Source of the DNA: JAJFFW01 sp038531315
GTDB taxonomy: Bacteria; Pseudomonadota; Alphaproteobacteria; Caulobacterales; Parvularculaceae
Length of the DNA stretch: 9,029 nucleotides
Assembly (NCBI GenBank): GCA_038531315.1
Contig: JBCBBT010000086.1
Coordinates: forward strand, 1-9,029
Direction of reading: 5' to 3'
Below the pieces are notes generated by a model. It saw nothing but the letters and a program-made list of their open reading frames with translations. It had not been told where the DNA came from and ran no database searches. A program made the position numbers and the translations under genes. Shown here piece after piece: positions 1-6,201 of the stretch. Position 1 is the first letter of the stretch; each line of letters begins with the position of its first letter.

Positions 1-361
1 CGGGCGGTGCGGCGGGAATAGGGCGCAAGCGGGGCGTCTCAGCGCCGCTTTTCAAGCGCCAGTTGCAGCGCGCGACGGCTCGGAACTTGAGAGCGCGGCG
101 ATTTTAACGACCGGGGCCGGTCCTGATTTGCGTCCGATCCATCATCGCGAGCCGGTGGTCATTGCGCCCGGCCAGTTTGCACTTTGGCTTGACGCCGATG
201 AACGCGATCTTGACCGGATTGCGCCCTTGCTGGCGCCGCGTGGGACGGGGTGGTGGATCGCCGATCCGGTGTCGCCGGACGTCAACAGTCCCGCCAATGA
301 CGGCGCGGGGTTGATCGCGCCGCTGGGCGGGCCGGTTTTTAAAACCGATCTTTTTGAATGA
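1..361 (+). CDS. SRAP/YedK-type (HMCES-like) DNA-protein crosslink protein, C-terminal part, 5' end outside the window
   Basis: The reading frame with codons starting at position 2 runs open to a TGA at 359-361. It encodes an ILTT segment, then the IHHREP motif, then VVIAP and a WLD segment, and ends in a VNSP...LIAP block. This order matches the C-terminal half of SRAP (DUF159) proteins. SRAP proteins crosslink to abasic sites in single-stranded DNA through an N-terminal Cys2 and use a catalytic histidine in the H-x-R-M/R-P motif; here the first His of IHHREP occupies that place. Two oddities: the residue before the Pro is Glu rather than the usual Met or Arg, and the first 20 or so codons in this frame do not look like the family, whereas another frame there encodes AAGI followed by RKRG (see findings). 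The catalytic cysteine lies outside the window, so activity cannot be judged. The gene is followed by a good terminator at 409-435. Family call fairly sure; intactness not. Confidence 0.75.
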   Translation, partial: GRCGGNRAQAGRLSAAFQAPVAARDGSELESAAILTTGAGPDLRPIHHREPVVIAPGQFALWLDADERDLDRIAPLLAPRGTGWWIADPVSPDVNSPANDGAGLIAPLGGPVFKTDLFE

Positions 362-408
362 ACGCATGGCGCGCCAAAAACGCGCGATAACGCCGACGGA
401 TAGGCAGT

Positions 409-435
409 AAGGCCGCTCGATCAGGCGGCTTTTTT
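409..435 (+). terminator. Intrinsic (Rho-independent) terminator of the SRAP gene
   Basis: A GCCGC stem at 412-416 pairs with GCGGC at 425-429. It is extended outward by a G-U and two A-U pairs (409-411 with 430-432) and is followed directly by a run of six T (430-435). The loop is 6-8 nt. The T run occurs only when read on the plus strand, so this terminates the plus-strand gene ending at 361. It lies inside the last codons and stop codon of the converging yaaA gene. Confidence 0.75.
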
Positions 436-1233
436 CTTCCTGGACGCGGCCCCTTTCGGCTTCGGCTGGGGCCTCGTGAAGAGCCAGTTCTCCTCGTCCG
501 AACCGTCGGGCCGGAATTTATATCCGTCTACAGAAAAATCCTTCAGGCCGTCGCGCCGATCGATGCGGTTTTCGATGATCCAGCGCGCCATCGCGCCGCG
601 CGCCCGCTTGGCGTAGAACATGAGGCTTTTCAGCCGTCCGTCTTTTTCTTCCTTGAAGGCCGGCGTGACGACGGGGAACTTCAACACCGAACGGTCGACG
701 GCGGAAAAATATTCATTGGATGCAAGATTAATGACCGTCTGATCGTCGTGGGCCTTCAGCGCTTTGTTGACTTCCTTCGCGATCAGGTCGCCCCAGAACG
801 CATGCAGGTCGCCGCCGCGCCCCGTCTTCAGTTTCGAGCCCATCTCCAGGCGATAGGGCTGAATGGCGTCCAGCGGACGCAACACGCCATAAAGCCCGGA
901 CAACATCCGCAAAGTATCCTGCGCATAAACAAGATCGTCTTCGCCGAGGCTGGCGGCGTCGAGCCCCCAATAAACATCGCCGTTGAACGCAAGCACGGCC
1001 TGTTTGGCGCCTGGCGCTTTGCCGCTTGTCTTGAACGCCTGAAAGCGCTCGAAATTTAGGTCGGCGAGCGTGTCGGAAATCCCCATCAGGGATTTGATTT
1101 TCGCCCGGGTCAGCTTGCGCGCAACATCGGCGAGCTCGGCGGTGTGTTTGGCGAGCGCCGGTTTCGTCGCCGCCGGCGCATCCGGCGCAGGATCGAAATT
1201 TAGGTTCTTGGCGGGCGACAGCAAAACAAGCAT
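421..1233 (-). CDS. yaaA: Peroxide stress protein YaaA (DUF328/UPF0246)
   Basis: A full-length YaaA homologue of 270 residues; the E. coli protein is about 258. Family landmarks are present in order: LLSPAKNL at residues 4-11, FNGDVYWGL, LSGLYGVLRPLD followed by PYRLEMG, and NLASNEYF. In E. coli YaaA is induced by OxyR and limits damage from iron and hydrogen peroxide, lowering free intracellular iron; a DNA-binding fold has been described for it. It is presumably cytoplasmic. The C-terminus is a basic tail rich in Lys (RKKKAA), whose AAG/AAA codons are the complement of the terminator T run of the converging gene. The start at 1233 is fixed by the family N-terminus. No Shine-Dalgarno sequence is visible upstream, and the preceding gene ends only 23 bp away, so translation may depend on upstream ribosomes. 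Last gene of the putative four-gene minus-strand operon. No OxyR site recognised. Confidence 0.93.
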   Translation of the reverse strand: MLVLLSPAKNLNFDPAPDAPAATKPALAKHTAELADVARKLTRAKIKSLMGISDTLADLNFERFQAFKTSGKAPGAKQAVLAFNGDVYWGLDAASLGEDDLVYAQDTLRMLSGLYGVLRPLDAIQPYRLEMGSKLKTGRGGDLHAFWGDLIAKEVNKALKAHDDQTVINLASNEYFSAVDRSVLKFPVVTPAFKEEKDGRLKSLMFYAKRARGAMARWIIENRIDRRDGLKDFSVDGYKFRPDGSDEENWLFTRPQPKPKGAASRKKKAA

Positions 1234-1256
1234 AAATAGTCCGTATTAAGAAAGAA

Positions 1257-2681
1257 TTAGAGCATCTTGCCGGGGTTCATGATGCCGTGCGGGTCGAGCG
1301 CTTCCTTTACCGCGCGCATCATCGCCATTTCAACCGGGCTTTTGCGCACGGCGATTTCATCGCGGCGATGGCGCCCGACGCCATGCTCAGCTGAGATTGA
1401 TCCGTCATAGGCGGCGATCACGTCATAGACGCTTTTCTCAATCGCCGCGCGCTGATGATCGAGCCCATGGGGACCTGCGCCGAGCGGCGGCGCCACGTCA
1501 TAGTGAATGTTGCCGTCGCCGATATGGCCGAACGCGACGACGCGTGCGCCGGGCGCCATGCGCTCAACGGCGGCGTCGGCGTCCTTTAAAAAAGCCGGGA
1601 TCTGCGCCGTCGGCACCGAGACGTCGTGGCGCGCGCCAAGCCCCTCATGGTTGATCGCCTCCGAGGCGGCGTGGCGCATATGCCAGAAAGCGTGCGCCTG
1701 GCGTTCGTTCTCGGCGATCGCGGCGTCGCTGACGAGGCCGTCCTCAAACGCCTCGGCGAGGAGAGCCTCAACCGGTTCGCGCAAGCGCCCTGCGCCGCTT
1801 GATGAGAACTCGGCCAGCACATACCAGGGATGGGGCGTCCTCAGGGGATCGCGCGCGCCCTCGATATGGGCGGTGATGAACGCAAGACACTGGCGCGACA
1901 TCAGCTCAAAACTTGAAACGAGGCCGCCGCTTGCGTCCTGCGCGGCCGCCAGAAGCGCAACCGCCGCGTCGGTTGAGGAAACGCCGATAAACGCCGTCAC
2001 CACGTCGCGCGGATGCGGATGTAGCTTGACGACGGCGCCGGTGACGACGCCAAGCGTGCCTTCGCCGCCGATGAACAAATGTTTGAGGTCGTAGCCGGTA
2101 TTGTCCTTGCGCAGCGTTTTAAGGCCGTCCCAGACGTCGCCGGCGGGCGTGACGACCTCAAGACCGAGCACCTGATCGCGCATATTGCCGTAGCGCACGA
2201 CATTGACGCCGCCGGCGTTCGTCGAAATCGCGCCGCCAATCTGACAGCTGCCTTCAGACCCGATCGATAAGGCGAACAGGCGATCATGGCGTTTGGCGGC
2301 TTCCTGCGCTTCGCTGAGCGTGACGCCGGCGTCAACGGTCATGGCGTTGTCAAGAGGTGAGACGTCGCGAATAGTGCGCATACGTCGTAATGACAAAAGG
2401 ATTTCCGGCCCGAACGGCAACTGGCCGCCGACAAGGCCGGTATTGCCGCCCTGGGGCGTGACGGCGATGCGCTCGCGGGCGCATAATTTGATGACTGCGG
2501 CGACGTCCCGGGTGGAGGCGGGCGCGACGATCAGCGACGCTGCGCCGGCCCAGCGTCCGCGCCATTCGGTGAGAAAGGGCGCTGCATCCTCGCCCTCGAA
2601 TACGCCTTTGGGCCCGACAATGGCGCGAATGGCGTCCAGTGTTTCCGGCGCAGGCGGCGGTGATAAGGGCGGGGCGTTCAT
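1257..2681 (-). CDS. FAD-binding oxidoreductase, D-2-hydroxyglutarate/D-lactate dehydrogenase (GlcD/DLD) family
   Basis: 474 residues, the usual size for the family. The N-terminal half is a PCMH-type FAD domain: a VAPAST segment near 52-57, PQGGNTGL at 76-83 and an IGSEGSCQIGG...TNAGG stretch around 140-160 that would hold the FAD pyrophosphate, then IGGEGTLGVVT. The C-terminal half is the FAD-oxidase C domain with FGHIGDGNIH (384-393), SAEHGVG (Glu432) and a terminal HGIMNPGKML. His386, His393 and Glu432 match the metal-ligand pattern known from D-2-hydroxyglutarate dehydrogenase. The enzyme probably oxidises a D-2-hydroxyacid to the 2-oxoacid and passes electrons to a flavoprotein or quinone; D-2-hydroxyglutarate, D-lactate and glycolate are all possible substrates and sequence inspection cannot choose. 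The start at 2681 fits the family; no strong ribosome site is present. A tandem repeat and a six-codon upstream ORF precede it. Lies 47 bp after the Sua5 gene and 23 bp before yaaA. Confidence 0.9.
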   Translation of the reverse strand: MNAPPLSPPPAPETLDAIRAIVGPKGVFEGEDAAPFLTEWRGRWAGAASLIVAPASTRDVAAVIKLCARERIAVTPQGGNTGLVGGQLPFGPEILLSLRRMRTIRDVSPLDNAMTVDAGVTLSEAQEAAKRHDRLFALSIGSEGSCQIGGAISTNAGGVNVVRYGNMRDQVLGLEVVTPAGDVWDGLKTLRKDNTGYDLKHLFIGGEGTLGVVTGAVVKLHPHPRDVVTAFIGVSSTDAAVALLAAAQDASGGLVSSFELMSRQCLAFITAHIEGARDPLRTPHPWYVLAEFSSSGAGRLREPVEALLAEAFEDGLVSDAAIAENERQAHAFWHMRHAASEAINHEGLGARHDVSVPTAQIPAFLKDADAAVERMAPGARVVAFGHIGDGNIHYDVAPPLGAGPHGLDHQRAAIEKSVYDVIAAYDGSISAEHGVGRHRRDEIAVRKSPVEMAMMRAVKEALDPHGIMNPGKML

Positions 2682-2690
2682 GGCGCTGCT

Positions 2691-2721
2691 TTGTCCATCG
2701 CTCTACATTGTCCATCGCTCT
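2691..2721. repeat. Tandem direct repeat, two perfect 14-bp copies, 17-bp period
   Basis: TTGTCCATCGCTCT occurs at 2691-2704 and again at 2708-2721, separated by ACA. The pair fills most of the gap between the Sua5 stop (2729) and the FAD oxidase start (2681). On the coding (minus) strand each copy reads AGAGCGATGGACAA and so contains an ATG. The copy nearer the gene opens a six-codon ORF (2698 down to 2678) whose TGA overlaps the FAD oxidase ATG as ATGA. The function is unknown; it may be a local duplication or a leader element. Confidence 0.8.
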
Positions 2722-2728
2722 CGGGGCG

Positions 2729-3769
2729 TCAAGATTGCGGATCGACGCTCTTATGTGTGCTGTCTGCGCCCGCCGCGAAACCGTGACGCGGCGCGGCGGC
2801 GCGGGTGAGGCGGTCATTGATCGCTTCGCCGAGGCCGGTGTTTGGAATGGGCGCAACGGCGATACCGCTGAGAGTCTCACTGGCGCATAGGGCGTCCGCC
2901 TCACGCATCGCGGCGAAGAGCCTCGCCGCCGCTTCACGCAGATCGCCGGCGGCGCTCAATTGTATCGCATACGGATGAGCGTCATGCGCCGGAGACGGCG
3001 CGCCAAACAGGAGCGCAACTTCGCTTTTGCGCGCCTCTTCAACGTCAAGGCGCAGCGCCGCCGCCGGCGCATAATGGCTTTTGAGCATGCCGGGCGCTGA
3101 GGGGCGCGACTGGTTTTCCGCGTTCTTTTGATCCTGAACCCGATCAAGAGGGGCGCCGATGACCGCTTCAATATCCGCGCGCGCAAGCCCGCCCGGCCGC
3201 AACAATGTCGCCGCATCGCCCTCGACATAAACGATCGCCGACTCCAGCCCGATGACGCAGGCCCCCCCGTCCAGCACAAGATCGACCCTGTCGCCGAGCC
3301 CGCCTGCGACATGCGCGGCTGTCGTTGGGCTCACCATGCCCGACCGGTTGGCGCTCGGCGCGGCGAGCGGCCTGCCGACGGCGGCGATCACCGCCTGCGC
3401 CAGCGGATGGGCCGGCGCTCTGACGGCGGCGGTCTCAAGGCCCGCGGTGGTGAGATGCGAAAGCGGGCTCGTCGTCCGGCGCGGCAGGACCAGCGTCAGC
3501 GGTCCTGGCCAGAAAGCCGCTGCGAGTTTTTCCGCAAGCGGAGAGAAAACGACGAGGCCGCGCGCCATCTCGGCGTCGGCGACATGAGAAATCAGCGGGT
3601 TAAAACTTGGCCGGCCTTTGGCTTCAAAAATCTTCGCCACGGCCGCGTCGTCGCAAGCGTCCGCGGCGAGCCCGTAAACCGTCTCGGTCGGAATCGCCAC
3701 GAGCCCGCCCGATCGCAAGATCGCGGCCGCTTCCTCGATGGCTGACTTGGTCTGACCCCTACAGCGCAT
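2729..3769 (-). CDS. sua5: L-threonylcarbamoyladenylate synthase, long Sua5 type
   Basis: 346 residues: a YrdC/TsaC catalytic domain (about 5-195) plus the C-terminal Sua5 domain (about 225-325), joined by the diagnostic PGM-x3-HYAP linker. The enzyme makes L-threonylcarbamoyl-AMP from threonine, bicarbonate and ATP, the first step of t6A37 formation on ANN-decoding tRNAs; TsaD and partners then transfer the group to tRNA. Visible motifs are PTETVYGL (27-34), KGRP (51-54) with NPL just after, WPGPLT (87-92) and PSANRSG (138-144). The later ESTIV motif reads ESAIV here, a mild change. The cytoplasmic protein starts at 3769. That ATG lies inside the end of the DUF2237 gene (11-bp overlap), which suggests translational coupling. 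No other start codon precedes the conserved helix. A 25-residue tail rich in Ala follows the Sua5 domain and has no recognised role. Confidence 0.93.
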   Translation of the reverse strand: MRCRGQTKSAIEEAAAILRSGGLVAIPTETVYGLAADACDDAAVAKIFEAKGRPSFNPLISHVADAEMARGLVVFSPLAEKLAAAFWPGPLTLVLPRRTTSPLSHLTTAGLETAAVRAPAHPLAQAVIAAVGRPLAAPSANRSGMVSPTTAAHVAGGLGDRVDLVLDGGACVIGLESAIVYVEGDAATLLRPGGLARADIEAVIGAPLDRVQDQKNAENQSRPSAPGMLKSHYAPAAALRLDVEEARKSEVALLFGAPSPAHDAHPYAIQLSAAGDLREAAARLFAAMREADALCASETLSGIAVAPIPNTGLGEAINDRLTRAAAPRHGFAAGADSTHKSVDPQS

Positions 3770-4160
3770 GTCGCTTCAAGACATCGATGGGCACAACCGC
3801 CAGCGTTTCTTCGTGGGTCGCTTCAAGCCGGATCGGCGGCGCGACGCCGGCGTCGAGCGCCTCTTTCCACCGGGTCAGGCAAACGCACCACTTGTCGCCG
3901 GGCGTCAAGCCGGGAAAGCCGTATTCGGGGCGCGGCGTGACCAGATCGTTGCCGGCGCGCCGCTGGTGGTCGAGGAAAGCGGCGGTGACCTCTGCGCACA
4001 CCACATGCATGCCGCTGTCATGGCCGTCGGTGTCGCAGCAGCCGTCGCGGAACCACCCCGTGATCGGGTCCGTCGAGCAAATTTCGAGCGGGCCGCCGAG
4101 AACGTTTCGCGACGCGGAACGTCTGGCGCGCGCGGCGGCGCTGTCGGACGACTGGGTCAT
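3759..4160 (-). CDS. DUF2237 family protein (function unknown)
   Basis: 133 residues, close to the usual family length of 120-130. Family hallmarks: NVLGGPLE (19-26) followed by CSTDP (28-32), RDGCC (38-42), GNDL-TPRPE-GFPGL around 70-85, W-C-V-C (91-94), LEATHE and a C-terminal HAL. Six cysteines (28, 41, 42, 55, 92, 94) are spread through the conserved blocks, suggesting metal binding or disulphides, but no biochemical role is established that I know of. The frame stays open far upstream (to 4541), but the ATG at 4160 is chosen because the DUF2237 core begins right after it and an AGGAG lies seven bases before it; the upstream part reads as antisense of the acyl-CoA dehydrogenase. There is no signal peptide or membrane segment. 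First gene of the minus-strand cluster, overlapping sua5 by 11 bp. Confidence 0.88.
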   Translation of the reverse strand: MTQSSDSAAARARRSASRNVLGGPLEICSTDPITGWFRDGCCDTDGHDSGMHVVCAEVTAAFLDHQRRAGNDLVTPRPEYGFPGLTPGDKWCVCLTRWKEALDAGVAPPIRLEATHEETLAVVPIDVLKRHAL

Positions 4161-4292
4161 TTTGAAACTCCTGACGGCGGCGGTGAATGAATGCTGGAAA
4201 AAGAGGTAAGCGCCTGCGGGCTGCGCTGCAACGCCATATCGATTTCGCGCAGCAATGGCGGCATAAGGAGGCGACAGACAGGAGCTTGACCG
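4161..4292. promoter_or_regulatory. Divergent intergenic region between the DUF2237 operon and the acyl-CoA dehydrogenase gene
   Basis: This 132-bp gap must carry the start signals for both directions. Visible are a Shine-Dalgarno CAGGAG seven bases before the minus-strand ATG, and AGGAG at 4280-4284 eight bases before the plus-strand ATG, with a second AAGGAGG at 4265-4271. A perfect 7-bp inverted repeat GCTGCGC (4220-4226) / GCGCAGC (4247-4253) overlaps a 6-bp one, CGCCAT (4232-4237) / ATGGCG (4255-4260); these could be an operator or a leader hairpin, or chance in GC-rich DNA. I could not assign convincing -35/-10 boxes. Confidence 0.4.
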
Positions 4293-6086
4293 ATGACCTA
4301 TGCGACGCCGGTGCGCGACATGCGCTTTGCTTTGGACCGGATGGCGGGATTTCACGCCGTCCATGAAAGCGGCGCGTTCGAGGACCTTTCCGACGATCTC
4401 GTCTCGGCGATCCTGGAGGAGATGGCGCGCTATTGCGACAACGTGTTGGCGCCCCTCAACTGGCAGAGCGATCAGAACCCCGCGCGCCTTGAAAACGGCG
4501 TCGTCCGGTCGAGCCCGGGCTTTAAGGAAGCCTATGAACAATTTTCAGAAGGCGGCTGGCTGGGGCTCGCCTTCCCCGAGGCCTATGGCGGGCAGGGCAT
4601 GCCGTCGACGCTCGCGGTGGTGTTGATGGATGCGCTCAATGCATCGTCGATGTCATTTGGATTATGTCCTATGCTGACGACCGGTGCGATCAAGGCGATC
4701 ATGCATGCGGGAACGGACGAACAGAAAAAGCTGTATCTGGAAAAGATGGTGTCCGGCGCGTGGACGGGGGCGATGAACCTGACGGAACCGCAGGCCGGGT
4801 CCGATCTCAGCGGCATACGGACGAAAGCCGAGCCGGTCGGCGACGGACGCTACAAGATCACCGGCCAGAAGATTTACATCACATGGGGCGACCACGATAT
4901 GGCCGACAATGTCGCCCATCTGGTGTTGGCGCGCCTGCCCGATGCGCCTGAGGGCACCGCCGGCATTTCAATGTTTCTGGTGCCGAAAGTGCACGTCAAC
5001 GACGACGGCTCTCTCGGCGCGCGCAACGACGTTCAGTGCGTTGGTCTTGAAGAAAAGCTCGGCATCCACGGCAGCCCGACATGCGTGATGTCCTACGGCG
5101 AAAACGGCGAATGTTACGGCACGTTGCTGGGCGAGGAAAATCGCGGGCTGCGCAACATGTTCGTGATGATGAATTCCGCGCGCCTCGATGTCGGGATGCA
5201 GGCGGTGGGCGTATCGGAGCGCGCCTATCAGCATGCGCTCGCCTATGCGCTCGATCGCCGTCAGGGCCGCCCGGCGGGCGTCAAGACCGGCGACACGGTT
5301 GCAATTTTCGAGCACGCTGATGTCCGGCGCATGCTCTATTCGATGAAGGCGCTGACGGAAGGCGCACGCGGGCTTTGTTACGCGAACGCCGTCGCCTACG
5401 ACCTTGCGCGCTCGGCGCCAAGCGAGGAAGAACGCGCGGCGGCGCGGGCGCGCGAAGAATTGCTGACGCCGCTTTCCAAGGCGTGGGCGTCCGACCGCGC
5501 CAATGAGATCACGTCCATCGGCGTTCAAATTCATGGCGGCATGGGTTTTGTTGAAGAAACCGGCGCCGCGCAATTCATGCGCGATGCGCGCATCGCCGCG
5601 ATCTATGAAGGCACCAACGGCATTCAGGCGATGGACCTTGTCGGCCGCAAGCTGCAAGGCGACGGCGGCGCCGCGGCGCGCGATTTCATCGCCGAGGTCA
5701 AAGATCAAGCAGCGGCCCTGCGCGATATCGACGAACTTCAGTCCGTAGGCGAACAGCTTGACGGTGCGGCTGATGCGCTTGCCCGCTCAACGGACTGGTT
5801 GCTGGATGTCGCCGGTCATGACCCGGAAGCCGTGCTCGCCGGCGCGTCGCCTTATTTGAAGCAATTCGGCAATATCGCCGCGGGGTACTTCCTCGCCAAA
5901 GGCGCGGCCAGCGAACTCGCCGCCAGCGAAGGCGAAGACGGCGACGCGCCGTTCGCCCGATCAAAGGCCGCGCTGGCGCGTTTCTTCGCCGACAATTATC
6001 TCGTCGAGGCGCGCGGCATGACCGCCACCGTCACAGCGGGCGCGCAAACGGTGGCGCGGATCGACCCGGCGCTCCTTCGCGCGTAA
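4293..6086 (+). CDS. Acyl-CoA dehydrogenase with extra C-terminal domain (DmdC-like architecture)
   Basis: 597 residues, the size of the long acyl-CoA dehydrogenases that carry an additional C-terminal helical domain, including 3-methylmercaptopropionyl-CoA dehydrogenase DmdC; classical short forms are about 380. Order: N-terminal helical extension and ACAD N domain (to about 160), middle beta domain starting at TEPQAGSD (164-171) and including KIYITWGDHD, helical C domain (about 285-450), then the extra domain (about 470-590). The catalytic base is Glu439 in YEGTNGIQ, followed by AMDLVGRKL. It should introduce a trans-2,3 double bond into an acyl-CoA using FAD and hand electrons to ETF, in the cytoplasm. 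Substrate (fatty, branched, aromatic or methylthio-acyl CoA) cannot be read from sequence; no dmd genes or other beta-oxidation enzymes are adjacent. The start at 4293 is supported by AGGAG eight bases upstream. Intact, with codon use like its neighbours. Confidence 0.95.
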   Translation: MTYATPVRDMRFALDRMAGFHAVHESGAFEDLSDDLVSAILEEMARYCDNVLAPLNWQSDQNPARLENGVVRSSPGFKEAYEQFSEGGWLGLAFPEAYGGQGMPSTLAVVLMDALNASSMSFGLCPMLTTGAIKAIMHAGTDEQKKLYLEKMVSGAWTGAMNLTEPQAGSDLSGIRTKAEPVGDGRYKITGQKIYITWGDHDMADNVAHLVLARLPDAPEGTAGISMFLVPKVHVNDDGSLGARNDVQCVGLEEKLGIHGSPTCVMSYGENGECYGTLLGEENRGLRNMFVMMNSARLDVGMQAVGVSERAYQHALAYALDRRQGRPAGVKTGDTVAIFEHADVRRMLYSMKALTEGARGLCYANAVAYDLARSAPSEEERAAARAREELLTPLSKAWASDRANEITSIGVQIHGGMGFVEETGAAQFMRDARIAAIYEGTNGIQAMDLVGRKLQGDGGAAARDFIAEVKDQAAALRDIDELQSVGEQLDGAADALARSTDWLLDVAGHDPEAVLAGASPYLKQFGNIAAGYFLAKGAASELAASEGEDGDAPFARSKAALARFFADNYLVEARGMTATVTAGAQTVARIDPALLRA

Positions 6087-6138
6087 AGCGGCTTTTCTAT
6101 ACCGCCAAATCAGCGCTTTTGTGTGCCTCGCAACAGCG

Positions 6139-6180
6139 TTGCCGCCGCGATCTGTGGTGATTAGTCCGGCGCGGCGGTAG
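6139..6180. repeat. GC-rich inverted repeat in the leader of the metallophosphoesterase gene
   Basis: CCGCCGCG (6142-6149) and CGCGGCGG (6170-6177) form a perfect 8-bp inverted repeat with a 20-nt spacer. The stem can be extended to 11 pairs (6139-6180) with two G-U pairs. It sits 21 bp before the metallophosphoesterase ATG and has no T run, so it is not a terminator. It could be an operator or an RNA leader hairpin; chance is also possible in GC-rich sequence. Confidence 0.45.
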
Positions 6181-6201
6181 GGAGCTAACAGCGGGGAGCG
6201 C

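Noticed and set aside
368..385. GGCGCGCC palindrome and GCGCG/CGCGC hairpin between the converging genes
   Set aside because: Short stem without a following T run on either strand; the better terminator lies at 409-435.
1507..2094. 195-codon plus-strand ORF opposite the FAD oxidase gene
   Set aside because: Low-information Ala/Arg/Ser-rich translation; the minus-strand protein is conserved over this whole region.
3128..3745. 205-codon plus-strand ORF opposite sua5
   Set aside because: Arg-rich antisense shadow of a clearly conserved catalytic domain.
4161..4541. N-terminal extension of the DUF2237 reading frame up to 4541
   Set aside because: The extension is antisense to the acyl-CoA dehydrogenase gene, has no family similarity, and the ATG at 4160 has a well-placed AGGAG.
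4968..5708. 246-codon minus-strand ORF inside the acyl-CoA dehydrogenase gene
   Set aside because: Composition is Arg/Ala/His-rich with no recognisable motif, typical of antisense frames in GC-rich coding DNA; the plus strand holds a complete, well-conserved enzyme.
6085..6120. Possible terminator after the acyl-CoA dehydrogenase (AAAGCG/CGCTTT followed by T)
   Set aside because: The six-pair stem encloses 23 bases and competes with a four-pair GCGG/CCGC hairpin; too weak to call, though a transcript end here is plausible.
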